From assembly GCA_033064195.1 (NCBI GenBank), contig JARBJD010000291.1, positions 1 to 64,000 on the forward strand: a stretch of 64,000 nucleotides of DNA. The letters run 5' to 3'. A model generated the notes under the pieces. It was given only the letters and a program-made list of their open reading frames with translations, was not told where the DNA came from and searched no databases. The DNA is from Blattamonas nauphoetae (Eukaryota > Preaxostyla > Oxymonadida). This document shows, in pieces, positions 42,554 to 53,004 of this stretch; the first letter of the stretch is position 1; each line of letters starts with the position of its first letter. Made by a program: the position numbers and the translations under genes.

Positions 42554-43996
42554 ATGGGAGGCCAAGCGTCGTCTAAACCAATCATCGTTCACTTTATTAA
42601 TACTCTTACAGATCGAAATGAAGATTTTATGATAAATGTCTCAGCCAATACGACGATTTCGTCCTTGAAATCTGAGGTCGCATCGAAGGCTCATGTGAAA
42701 CCACACCAACTTACCATTGTTGAACCTGACATTCAAGTGTCATCTAGTGATGAGTCCAAAACTCTTCTCTCTTCTTTCCACCAAATAGCGCCTGAAATTA
42801 TTATCGTTTGTGAAGCTGTATCAACACCTCGCAAACCTCCATTGGTTCCGTCTCTTCCTCTCACACGCCCACCTTCTTCTGAGCCAAAGCCTCACATCTC
42901 TTCACAAACACTGGACCAACCAATTTCTAACATCTCACTCGATGCAAACATCGCATACAGACATTCCATTGCACAGTTTCAAATCTTTCTTAATTTTCTT
43001 CGAGAAATTTCAACCAGCAAGCAGTGCAATGTTGCAACGCAACAAACCGTCCGTAAGATCAAACCTGCCCTACACCCACAGATAACAATCGCCAACTTTT
43101 CCCAGATTCTCCAAGCAAGTCTGAGTCAATCTCGTCCAATTGGACTCTTCGTTCACCGTACAAATGAATGTGAAGACATCTTTTTGAAGCAAGTTCTCTG
43201 CCATGAAACTGTTCGCGATATTCTGGACAAACAATATGTGTTCACCATGATCACCCTTCCCACAGGAACTATTCCTCCAAAAGCAGCCGTAAAACTCATT
43301 CCTGGATTCTATATGATGACTTACTTGAAAGATACTGTTTATGTTCACGAATCAGTTTCCATCACTCGCGAAACCACAATCAATGATTTTGTCTTGAAAC
43401 TTTCCCAATCTGCTCTCATATCTGAACGGATTACATCCGAGTACATCCTATCATATCATTTCACGTCACCAACGTCAGATCGAACACGTCCCTTGCAGCA
43501 GACGAAGCAAACAAACACACAGCAACTCGCCGAAGAACGCGCGATCGTTGCCGAGACGAACAGAGAATACGAAGAGTCTGTCATGGTCGACAAGGCTAAG
43601 GAGCAGTCCCTCCTCGACGAAGAGAGGAGGCTGCAGAGTGCTTTGCGTGCACGGGAGGAGGAGGAGCACAGGAAGGAGGAGAAGGCTCGCGCCCTCCACT
43701 CCTCGCTGGACGCCTTCTTCGTCGACGAGCCCTCCGCAGACACCCCCGCCAGCCAAGTCACTGTCATCCAACTCCGCCTGCCCAACCGCCCGCCGCTCGT
43801 CCGCCGCTTTCTGATCAGCCAGACTGTGCAGAATGCCCTCGCTGTCGCGCAGAGAGAGGACGCGGACTTGCGGGCCGTCAAGCTTCAAGCCATCTCTCTT
43901 CCGAAGACTGTCCTTCGCAGTGAACAGACATTCGAAGAAGCCGGCCTCGTGCCACGTGCAGCCCTGCTAATCAATGTCCTTGCCGATGAAGAATAG
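42554..43996 (+). CDS. Ubl-UAS-UBX protein, FAF1/UBXD8 family
   Basis: 480 aa, intronless. Order: a ubiquitin-like fold (residues about 8-90), a Ser/Pro linker, a thioredoxin-like UAS domain (about 180-300; RPIGLFVHRTNECEDIFL), a charged coiled coil (about 325-385; EERAIVAETNREYEESV is typical of the family) and a C-terminal UBX domain (about 400-478). The family recruits the Cdc48/p97 ATPase to ubiquitinated clients, for example in ER-associated degradation. Two oddities: the UBX loop that normally reads FPR is LPK here, and the N-terminus MGGQAS fits the N-myristoylation pattern, whereas UBXD8 uses a membrane hairpin that is missing here. Membrane attachment by a lipid is therefore an inference worth testing. 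Confidence 0.8.
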   Translation: MGGQASSKPIIVHFINTLTDRNEDFMINVSANTTISSLKSEVASKAHVKPHQLTIVEPDIQVSSSDESKTLLSSFHQIAPEIIIVCEAVSTPRKPPLVPSLPLTRPPSSEPKPHISSQTLDQPISNISLDANIAYRHSIAQFQIFLNFLREISTSKQCNVATQQTVRKIKPALHPQITIANFSQILQASLSQSRPIGLFVHRTNECEDIFLKQVLCHETVRDILDKQYVFTMITLPTGTIPPKAAVKLIPGFYMMTYLKDTVYVHESVSITRETTINDFVLKLSQSALISERITSEYILSYHFTSPTSDRTRPLQQTKQTNTQQLAEERAIVAETNREYEESVMVDKAKEQSLLDEERRLQSALRAREEEEHRKEEKARALHSSLDAFFVDEPSADTPASQVTVIQLRLPNRPPLVRRFLISQTVQNALAVAQREDADLRAVKLQAISLPKTVLRSEQTFEEAGLVPRAALLINVLADEE

Positions 43997-44176
43997 GTTG
44001 AATCACCCCTCGACAAACTCACGTCCTCGATTTGTCACAAAAATAGACTTTCTATAGATCCGACATGGTTCTTTAGATTGCTTTCTCGCGCTTCACAAAT
44101 GGAATGTTATGTTTTGGGACATCACTTTTTTGATCAATTCGATTCCTTAAGTTCAGTTCTTGTTTGCAGAATTTGG

Positions 44177-45815
44177 ATGGCCTCTGACTCACCAAAGTTC
44201 AACTGGCGATTTTGCCAAGTTTTCGGCGACAGAAATGTTGAAAACGTCCAAAAAGCCGATATTATTTCTGCCATCAAATTTGACAGTACGGGAGACTATA
44301 TGGCAGCTGGTGATCAGGTTTAATCTCAATAAATGAATCTTGCTTCGTTCTCTTCCGAGCTGTTTTTATTTCCTATTCATCCAACTATATTTTCTTCATC
44401 TTCTCGTGTTCGACAGGGTGGCCGACTAATCCTGTTCAACATTGCAAAACATGCAAAAACAGGTTCTAAAACTAAAGTAGAATACAATTTTATCACAGAA
44501 TTTCAGTCACACGAGCCTGACTTCGGTATTTCTTCTCGTCATCCATTGAGACGTCTGTTACTCCACACATCAATTAGACCATCTTCGAAGTATGAACATT
44601 GAGGAACGGATAAATGATATCCGTTTTCTCCGGCGACGAAGTAGTTCACATCTGCTCCTAACCACTAACGATAAGACCGTGAAAGTTGCCTTTTTTCTGC
44701 ATTTCAATCTGAATTCTTGACAGCTATGGAAGGTTTCGCCACATATCCCATCGAGTGTTGGCCGGGGAAACTCCATTACAGACAAAACAGGACGACTCAT
44801 CCCAGGAAAAACGGCAGCTTCACTTCGCATGCCAACATTAATCAAATCTGACCCAACTCTCATCTCATCCAACCAAACACAATACCTGAATGGACACACA
44901 TATAACATCAACTCTGTTTCGTTATGCACTGACGACGAGCTCTTTTTAACATCGGACGACCTCCGCGTCAATCTCTGGAATCTTGACCGTCCTGACACTG
45001 TCTACAGTCTGCCACCTTTTCTTCAGAGACATTTCCATCTGGATCAGATGTTGTTGATATCAAGCCCGACAACATGGACGATATCACTCAAGTCATCACA
45101 TGCTCATCGATGCACCCGACGCATGAGAATATCTTTATGTATTCCACATCCAAGGGCATCATCAGATTGTGTGACTTGCGGCAAAAATCAAATTTTGATG
45201 ATCCTTCCGCAGGTATAAGCGTTATTTTGCATCACACCATCCAGAATTAATTGACTCCTCCCCTTCCACACGCACTCAACCCCAACCATCCGAAGATATT
45301 GCAGCGTTCATTTGTGATTCTCAATATTCGTCTGATGGCCAACTGATTGTCTCTCGGTTTTTCTTCCCTTTCTTCATTTTGTCAGTGACTACTTCAACAT
45401 CCGGATATGGGATCCGCGAATGACGAATCGAACAGTCTTCACGACACCCATCCACGATACTATCCGCACCCGTCTATCCAACTATCTTGATTCTGATGCT
45501 CCATACGACAAGTTCACTTGCTGTTTCTCTCCAGACAATAAGTTTGTTTTAACCGGTACCTACAACAACCGCTTTGCTGTCTATGACACAAAGGGTCGTT
45601 TGGATTCATTTGTCGAGGCGACGAGGATGATGCCCCCAAAGAAGCGAGCAAAGGGCTCCCTCCTTTCCAGGATGGACAGGAACACCGCCTCTGCCCCCAC
45701 GTTGACACCAGAGACTGTCAACTTCTCCAAACGTCTTGTGAAGTTGGCGTGGCATCCCAAAGAAAATATTCTTGCCCTGTGTGCATGCAGCAATTTGTAT
45801 CTCTTCGCCGACTAA
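44177..45815 (+). CDS. PP2A regulatory subunit B55 (PPP2R2 family)
   Basis: A seven-bladed WD40 protein that brings substrates to protein phosphatase 2A. Seven exons with introns 44318-44416, 44526-44577, 44685-44723, 44989-45026, 45213-45244, 45357-45385 (29-99 nt) give 450 codons, 449 aa, against 447 in human B55-alpha. Family landmarks in order: WRFCQVFGD, AAGDQGGRLILF, FQSHEPDFDHL, LLTTNDKTVKLWKVS, NGHTYNINSVSLCTDDELF, SDDLRVNLWNLD, VDIKPDNMDDITQVI, YSTSKGIIRLCDLR, SRDYFNIRIWDPRM, LTGTYNNRFAVYD and AWHPKENILALC. Each is close to the animal sequence. The ATG at 44177 is preferred because it sits just before the conserved start; sequence upstream (44078-44176) may be a UTR. Confidence 0.95.
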
Positions 45816-46125
45816 CTGTTTATTTCTCCTCCAACCCGATTACAAGTGAACAGCTGTTCACACCCACTTCACCCCGATCTGCGCTTGTAGATAGATTACT
45901 CACTGTTCTTTTGATAATGGTTGGCGTCCGAAACACAACACCCCTCCTCAATCGACAACTCCCTCGAGTACCTGGAGTTGATTCGGTTGTATTGTTCGTT
46001 GAAAAACCATTCAATGAGACAAGACACTATAAAAAACTGAATTAGAAGCCGACCCAGTAAATTATCGTAAGTAGTCAGAACGATCTGCACGGGCTATCAT
46101 TCTTCTGAGCGATTGCAGAAAGGAT

Positions 46126-49100
46126 TCACTCCTTGCGACACGGTGTGTACATCAACGTCAGGTGTGATTCATACCCGCGCATCATGCGGACCTTCCGAGC
46201 ATAATCGTCTTCTGCAGATTCGAAAGCGAAGTCTTCCTTTTCCACCCCTCTCCTCTTGCACTCCGCCTCCAACTGTCTTTCCAACTCCACTTCGAGGCGG
46301 ACGACTCCGCTCTCCACAAACAATTCCTGTGGGTCGACACAGCTCTTTTTGTTCCACATTTCTTCTCGCCACAGCCGGGAAGGGAACCAGTTCAGCGAGC
46401 CGAGGAGCGAAAAGAGGGCCGGGACGAGGAAGAGGCGAATGATGAACGTGTCGAAGAGGACAGAGATGACCAGAACGAGCCCCATCTCCACAATCGCGAC
46501 CACGTTCGACGCGAGCAGGCCGGCGAAGGCGACTGTCATCACCAGACCCGCCGACGTGATGGTTCCTGTTTGGGAGACAATGGCGTGGGTGATGGCAGCG
46601 TTTGTGGACACTTCGGGTGGCGGCGGGAGGGAATCCTTCAGGAGCGGCTCATTCTCACTCGCACCATCCTTCTTCCGCGGGCAGCAGTCGAAGTACCTGT
46701 CCTGCGTGCCCAGCCAGGCCTCCCTGCCCTTCTTCTTGTACTCATGCACGCTGAACGTGAGGAAGAGGTCGTAGTCGAGGGCGAGGCCGAAGACGAGCGT
46801 GTAACCAAAGACCAGCACGAAAAAGAAGATCGAGTCCACCTCCTTAAACATAGGGCGGGCCCAGCCAAAGAGAGTCGCAGCGTGCTGGAATATGAACGTT
46901 GCGATTCCGAAAACGACAAAGTGTGAAATGAAAATAGTGGCGACGGTGCGGAGGGGAAGCACGATTGACTTGAACACAATTGCGAGAAGGACAAAACAGA
47001 CAACGCCGCAGATGCCGAGGGCGAGTGGCAGGACGAGCTTGATGTTGATCACAGTGTCCGTCATCTGCGCTGTGGTCCCGTCGATGGCGATGCGGAACGA
47101 GTTGCGGGTGGAGAGAGGGTATGAGTGTTTCGTCTTCCCTGCGTCGAGCGAAGCGTTGATCGGCTTCACTGGATGCGGCAGGGGAAGAGCGTTGAGTTGG
47201 GAGAGATTGATTCCTTTCCGATTCAGTTGGGCGGCGAAATCTGCTCCCATCTGCGTCAGTGCGGCTTGTCGCTCTGGGTTCAGTGTGGGTTGTGAGTCCA
47301 CAGCTGGAAGTTCCATTTGGGGAGCAGGATGGCTTTCGAGCCACGTGCCGAGGTGGTCGTAGAACTTGGGCAGGAATGTCACCGTTTTGGATGACATCGG
47401 GTCGAACTTAAGAGCGAGATTCATCACCGTCGCCTCCTCGTCGCAGACACGCTGAGCGGAGTGTGGGCCGAGCGGGTGCGGGACTTGCCTGCTCACAAAG
47501 CGAGTGTGGAGCTGGCGCATAGCTTTGCAAATGTCGTCCATCATTCCTTGGCACATTTCGGGCTGGTGGAGAGCCATGTTCATCAAGTCAAACGGAATCT
47601 CGACGTCTCCGATCCCAAAATAGAAGATGGAGATCACCCCGTCTTCGGCGATCTCGTCGGGGAACGTGGCGGTCATGTTGTGGATGAGGGCGTGCGCGTA
47701 TTCGTAGAAAGGTTCAGTGACAACCGAGTTGCACAGCTCGTCGGGCGCTCCTTCCGGTCTGGGCACGTCGGCGTAGTCAAACACGATTTCGAGCGGAAGG
47801 ATGAGACCCGCCGGGAAGTCCTGTTTGAGGAGAAGGAAATTCTGCATGGAGAGCGAGTTGTGGGTGAGGATTTGGGTGTTGTCGAGGGTGAGGCGCATGA
47901 ACCCGAAGTAATACTCGACGCACGGAACAGAGAGCACAGTCAGCACCGCAATGACGACGATCGACACAGCTGGCTTGGTCACAAAACGGGAGAACCGGTA
48001 AAGTCGGCGATGAAGCACTTTCTTCCGCTTCGGCTCAGCTTCCGGTGCTTCCGCTGTTTGTATGGATGACGGAACGGATTCAACAGAGGCCGAGCTTGTT
48101 GCTGTCTTCTTTGCAGGCGGAGTCAGGGCGGCGGTCATTTGGGAGCGGAAGCCAGCGATGGTTTGTGGCTGGGCGAGGAGAGCGTCCTTCTTCCTTCGGC
48201 TGGTGCAGCAGCATCGACCAAACCCAAAATTTGTGAAATTGGCGAAGAAGGACGGGAAGAGAAAGAGGGAGGCGGGGATGAGGCTCAGTGCGGTGAGGAT
48301 GTTGATGACCGTTGTGACCGTTGCGCAGATGGCAAGGGAAGTCAACATTTCGTTGCGAAGGACAAACAGAGACGTGAAGCAGCAGACGAGCACGAGGCCA
48401 GACACTGCCACTATTCGCCCGGCTGTGTTCATCGTGGTGTGGATGGAGTTGTAGATGTGGGCCTTGGAGAGTGGGTACGAGAGACTGACTTCGACTGGTG
48501 CCGATTGCTGTGATTCTTTCATCTCGGTTTGGATTGGCTTCGCGAGGACGCGCGAATGGAGAGGGATACGTTCCTCATCGCGAAATCGACGAAGGATGAA
48601 GAGAGAATAGTCCACGGAAATTGCGACTGCAGCAGCTAAGAGAACAGCAGGAGCAAATGTGACGACTTTGAGAACGTAGGCCGCGAAGAAATACGTGATG
48701 AAGAGAGAGACTGCTACAACAGTAAGGCTGTTGAATATTGCCAAGAGAAAGAGTCGGATAGAGCGGAGGGACCAGAGGAGGATGACGAGAGCGAATGGAA
48801 TCGCGATAATGCACATTTTGAGAACATCTTCAAAGATGCCTAAATGGCAATGAATTCAGTGGAAAATTCAAACTATTCTTGGCATCTCGGAAAAACTCAC
48901 TCATTCCCAGAAGGCCAGCCGAAAGTTGTGCTCTTTCAGCAGGTGAACACGCAGATTTGTATTCGGAATCAAACATCTTGTGAAGGACTTCATAATCCTG
49001 AGCGAGTTTCTTTTCCACATGTTCGAACTCAATAAGGATAATAGTTGAATGTCCATTCATAGAGATCGTTGATGCTTGCATAAGCATGTTGTCGGATAAA

Positions 49101-49486
49101 TAGTACCCCATTAGCGGAGTGTGAAGAAGTTGGACCTTATTATCGGCTTCATAGCGTTCAATTTTGGTCTGAAATTGCATAGAAAATACTTCCAGGCAAG
49201 GAACATCAAGGATAGAGCTGTTGTCGTTGGCATGGAAAAAAGCGTAAGCAAGGCCTTGCTGTGTGTGGAAAGGGAAAAATCTTTCCATAATTTTATGACC
49301 TTCGAATCCTTGTGTTCCTCTCGGCGCATCAATCGCATTTGTTGTTCTAGAATAGTGACAAAAAGAGAGATGAAACTGGGCGAAGAGTTTTGGACCAAAA
49401 ACACATCCAGCGGCAAAGAGACCAATCCAAACAAGAATGATTGGAATTCGACAACTAGAAATGACTTTCAGATATCGTTTTAACAT
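46126..49486 (-). CDS. MMPL/Patched-type RND membrane transporter
   Basis: Three exons, introns 49347-49376 (30 nt) and 48840-48900 (61 nt), give 1089 aa in frame. The layout is that of two-repeat RND proteins: one membrane helix (residues about 13-33), a large extracellular loop, a block of helices with the signature AVAISVDYSLFILRRFRDEE, a second helix and loop, and a second block with FGLALDYDLFLTFSVHEYKKKG, then GTITSAGLVMTVAFAGLLAS, and FDTFIIRLFLVPALFSLLG followed by FPSRLW. The FDTF-R-L-VPA end is typical of the MMPL branch. These proteins move lipids or sterols across membranes using an ion gradient. It converges on B55, 310 bp away; that gap shows no gene. Confidence 0.85.
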
Positions 49487-50873
49487 GATTAGGCCATATT
49501 AAATAAAAATTGACACGATTTGATATGTAAGGCCTAGCCGATGTTTATGACCAGATTTCATCCGCATTCATGTATATTGATCAAGTTCGTCCAAATTCCG
49601 GACACATTTTCCCAGTAATCAACCTGTCAGAAGCTTTATCTTTGAGATGAGAATAGCTTCTTACACATCGAAAGCCACGAATCAACAACTCGAAAAAGCA
49701 ATGGGAACAACCAAAAAGAATGAATCTGGAAGAGGCACTCGCTGAAACGACTCAATTTCAGAGATTGTAGAGAGAAGATTGTTGGCGATTGTGATAGGGC
49801 AGTTTCTCGTTCGCTGTATTTGGACGATTATGAACATAGGATTGTTGTGATTGATCTTCTTCCATCAGCATTTCAGTGTGTTCGACAAATCAACACCATT
49901 GGAGATGTTGACTTCTCGTTGTTTGTCAAACCTCCCTCATTATCATTTCTTCTCTTATTGTGAGCTATTCATCTTTTTATTTTGGCAAACGAATCAAAAA
50001 AGTCTTCGGTGGACGAAAATTCATCAGAAAGTTGTTCCAAAAACTTATTTCGGGGCGATCCTCGTCTGGAAAAGTCAACCGTGAAGTGTCATTTCGTCAA
50101 CAATGGTCGATATACGGTCCCAAAGTTTCTTAATGCGTATGTCTCGTTCTCAATAAAACATCCCTGAACTTATTTTTGTCCATAGATGCCTGGGGATTCC
50201 GTTTTCACGTTCAAGTCGGTTTTGGCAGCGAAACCACAAAATCGCATTCAGCAGTAAGCTGAGTCGACCACTCTCTGTCATGCTGGTTTTGATAAAAAAA
50301 CTTTCCACAATTGCCGAATTTTTCTGTATATCATATTATTTATCGAAATGTACAACACACTTTTTTCACATTTTTTTATCTCCTAAACTTCTGAAATAGA
50401 ATTTTCACAGCTCAACCAAAGGATTCGTGCTATTTAAATTGATTCAATTGGGCCATTATCGTCCGATTTTCGACTTCTGTTCGACACATTTTTGTTAAAT
50501 GCCGAATTACAATCCCAACATTTCAACATCATTTCTCTTCTATCTTTCAGTACCTCTCAACAAAGCTCCATGAGAACCGCTTTTGGCCCATCTGTATTCG
50601 AATTGATCCAACTTCATGCCTACCAACTTGTTATTCAGTCTGAAATCGTCTCACATAATTCGATAAGTGATTTTCTCGTTTGTCCTTCCTTCAAACCAAT
50701 GTAAGACGGTCGAATACGCTTTTCACAGAAGTATGGATTCGTTTGTGCACAATATTTGTCTGATTAGCACCAGATCTGTTTTTCTATCGCGATCCTCACA
50801 TGTACGGTCTGTCCACATTCTCACAAGACAGTATGCACGTTCAACACTGAACAACGACCCATAGAAGATCTGT
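49487..50873. other. unresolved stretch, possible multi-exon gene on plus strand
   Basis: Several plus-strand frames read like exons: DDYEHRIVVIDLLPSAFQCV with INTIGDVDFS (about 49830-49920); KSSVDENSSESCSKNLF through HFVNNGRYTVPKFLNA (about 49985-50130), followed by a good 49-nt GT-AG intron into CLGIPFSRSSRFWQRNHK; and MRTAFGPSVFELIQLHAYQL (about 50570-50705). I could not link them into one frame, and stop codons separate them, so this is either a poorly read multi-exon gene or a decayed one. No family is recognised. Confidence 0.3.
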
Positions 50874-51390
50874 TCAATAATTGGACTCTACAGAGAACTT
50901 CAATTCGCAGCTGTCAACATAAGATGTGAACTCAGTCCATACCTCCGAGTCATCTGTCCTCACAACCATCTCCACTTCACTCATCTCCTGTCTGGGCGAA
51001 AAGGCTGAAGAGGGCGGAAGAAGAGCAGCAGAAGGACGAGGAGAGGACCGAAAGAAAGTCAGTGCACAGAGCAATAAAATGTTGAGCGGGCTGATTGATG
51101 AGACGAAACAGAATCTAAACCCGAACACCATCCCCTCACCTTCCGCCTGCAAGATGCTGCCGCCCGTTGCTCAACTCGGGTGCCGATGGAGAAGCACACA
51201 GAGGAGAGGGAGGAAGGGGCATGGCGAGAGAAGCGGGAGACTGGAGAGAAGCAAGCACGAAGAGCAGATCACTTTTGAACTCAAAAACCCGCTCGTATTT
51301 TGACGTTTGAGACTAAAACTATTGTGAATTGGATGATAATAGTGCAGCTGAACAAATACTGGAAGGTGGCATGGGGTAGGATTGCGCCCT
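50874..51390. other. unresolved stretch, no clear gene
   Basis: Both strands have overlapping frames of about 80-125 codons rich in Ser, Leu, Arg and Pro. On the minus strand a junction near 51100 would join SAPELSNGRQHLAGG to PAQHFIALCTDFLSVL, which could be part of a gene starting near 52166, but nothing anchors it to a family. Confidence 0.25.
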
Positions 51391-51657
51391 GGGTGGGCCA
51401 AAACGCTTCAGAAGTTCGTCGCAAACTACCAAATCTTTCTTTGCCTCAGTGCGGAAATAGAACAGCGGACAATCTCGACTGGAGCACAGGAAGGGCTGGT
51501 GCATCGACATCGAGCACCGCTGGCACTATGCATGGACTTGCGAATACTGCTCTTCCGCCCGAGACGCCGAGCACTGAGCGTCCATAAACAGCTCAGGCTC
51601 CTTCGGCTTGCACTTCGTGCACACAGCACCTTGCTCGTCCTTCCTGTGCTTCACACA
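51391..51657 (-). pseudogene. fragment of DNA polymerase delta catalytic subunit (C-terminal zinc/iron-sulfur region)
   Basis: The frame reads CVKHRKDEQGAVCTKCKPKE, then PELFMDAQCSASRAEEQYSQVHA, a TAG, then CQRCSMSMHQPFLCSSRDCP and LFYFRTEAKKDLV ending KRFGPP. This matches the C-terminal CysA-CysB region of eukaryotic Pol delta (QGAVC..C, ELY, ALEERFSRLWTQ, CQRC, CTSRDCPIFYMR, RRFGPP) position for position. The TAG falls exactly where other species have Gln, a single base from CAG; one CysA ligand is His, while all four CysB cysteines remain. The thousand-residue polymerase body is absent upstream, so this is an isolated piece rather than a gene. It must come from a duplication of the real gene elsewhere. 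Confidence 0.7.
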
Positions 51658-51975
51658 CCATTCACTTTCACTTTGTCGGTTAAGCCTTTCCCGTTCACTT
51701 CGCTTTCTGATGCCTCGTCGTTTCGGCTGAACGAGGTGCTGGAAGCTGGCCGTTCGGTGAGTATTCCACCCGACCACCATCCCATCCATCCAATGTCGGG
51801 ATGATGGAGTGAAGTGGGGAGGGTGCGAGGACGAAACTGAAAGACGACAGAATGCTGAGCGAGTGGTGTTGTCAGAGTCGGAGGGAGCGAAAGCATTTGT
51901 GCGGACGGCCCACTTCATGCGTTCATCGTTGTGGAGGGTGGTGATGATGGCGATGTGGGAGATTGGGTGTGTCAC

Positions 51976-52166
51976 ACTCCTTCCACATTGATCTTCAAAA
52001 GTGGTTCCATTTCGAAAAGAACAGGTTCGCTTTCATGAATGTTCTTCAATCGTTCCGACTCCACAGCCAGGATTGTTTCCATCTGATCAACGCTCATTGG
52101 CGAGAGTCTGGATGCGGTATGAGAATATAAAGAGTCACCAAGAAAGGATGTAATTACATCATTCAT
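51976..52166 (-). CDS. possible first exon of an unknown minus-strand gene
   Basis: The frame from ATG at 52166 reads SVDQMETILAVESERLKNIH and ESEPVLFEMEPLLKINVEG, a well-formed helix with protein-like composition. It stops soon after a GT that could be a donor (near GTGTGACACACC). No following exon was convincing; the sequence after it runs into DNA that contains the polymerase fragment. No family is recognised. Confidence 0.35.
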
Positions 52167-52348
52167 TCAAATCATGTTTCGATCTTCCCAAACATTTTGT
52201 TGAGATATTGTCAAGCCAATTTCGCTGTCAATCGATTCCAACTGGTTGTGCCCCATCAAAAATACAATTCCCTTCTGATCCCAACTCTAAGTTTTCGGAG
52301 TCGTCAGAACAGATATCTTCCTTCATACAAACCGATCCATCAGATATC

Positions 52349-52936
52349 ATGAATGCATCTATACGACAAATTGAACAGCATAGGCAAATACCAAAATCAT
52401 CCAACTCACTTAATTCATCCCTTCAAATGCAGATTGTACCATCCAAAACGTCTGAAACCACTCTATTACACATTTCCTTCATCAAGAAGCATTTATGCAC
52501 TATTTTCTCACTGAAACAGAGATTCGACCTTAGAGAACGGTGGTGGTGGACATATACAGTCAGAACTCTCCATCCCGAATGCAACAAAGGTTCTGTGAGT
52601 GATGACCGAGAAATGAGAATTGATCTGGACCTACTCAGAGTTCCCTTTCAACAACTTGATGGTACCACAATTTCTGAACTATGTGAAACCGATCCACGGG
52701 CGTGTGACTTGATTTCGTTCTCTTCTGATGACAAGAACAACCAAATCTGTCCAACACAATTCGTCAATGAAACGCAACGTGGATTTGCTTTTTTCACACC
52801 AGATATCCTCCAATTATGTAGTGAGTCATCGGCTTATCGATATTACCTTGCATTTCTTTTGTACTGCCGAGCATCATTTTACGAAAGCTTGTGTCAATGT
52901 TCACACACAGGTGAGTTGAGAGAAAACAGATTGTGA
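52349..52936 (+). CDS. hypothetical protein, end altered by a repeat boundary
   Basis: An open frame runs from 52211 to 52936; the first ATG is at 52349, giving 195 aa. Earlier codons are Ser/Pro-rich and could belong to the protein if an upstream exon exists. The better-looking part is residues about 45-180 (HISFIKKHLCTIFSLKQRFD, ERWWWTYTVRTLHPECN, RIDLDLLRVPFQQLDGTTIS, AYRYYLAFLLYCRASFYESL). The last 15 or so codons lie inside a sequence also found beside the second Crinkler copy (from 52889 onward), so the natural end of this gene may have been replaced. No family is recognised. Confidence 0.4.
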   Translation: MNASIRQIEQHRQIPKSSNSLNSSLQMQIVPSKTSETTLLHISFIKKHLCTIFSLKQRFDLRERWWWTYTVRTLHPECNKGSVSDDREMRIDLDLLRVPFQQLDGTTISELCETDPRACDLISFSSDDKNNQICPTQFVNETQRGFAFFTPDILQLCSESSAYRYYLAFLLYCRASFYESLCQCSHTGELRENRL

Positions 52937-53000
52937 AAAATCGACCAATGAATGAAGTGGAAATCCAATGTTGTGACAAAGAAAGAGACGTGTTTCGTGT
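52889..53000. repeat. 3' flank shared by the two Crinkler copies, copy 1
   Basis: Starting with TTGTGTCAATGTTCACACAC, this stretch is clearly related to 58794-58890: both continue with GAGAAAACAGATT, GAAAAAT-GACCAAT and GATCCAATGTTGTGACAA-type blocks (small differences). Similarity begins abruptly at both places and leads up to the Crinkler stop codon, so it marks one edge of a duplicated unit. Confidence 0.75.
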
Positions 53001-53004
53001 TGAA

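Noticed and set aside
44078-45815. Apparent frameshifts in the B55 gene
   Set aside because: Each frame change falls at a GT-AG intron of 29-99 nt, and the spliced length is 450 codons with all family landmarks.
51526-51528. TAG at a conserved Gln, hinting at a code in which TAG means Gln (known in the oxymonad Streblomastix)
   Set aside because: Other genes here end in TAG or TAA at natural lengths (phosphodiesterase and UBX protein with TAG, B55 with TAA), so the standard code holds and the fragment is simply decayed.
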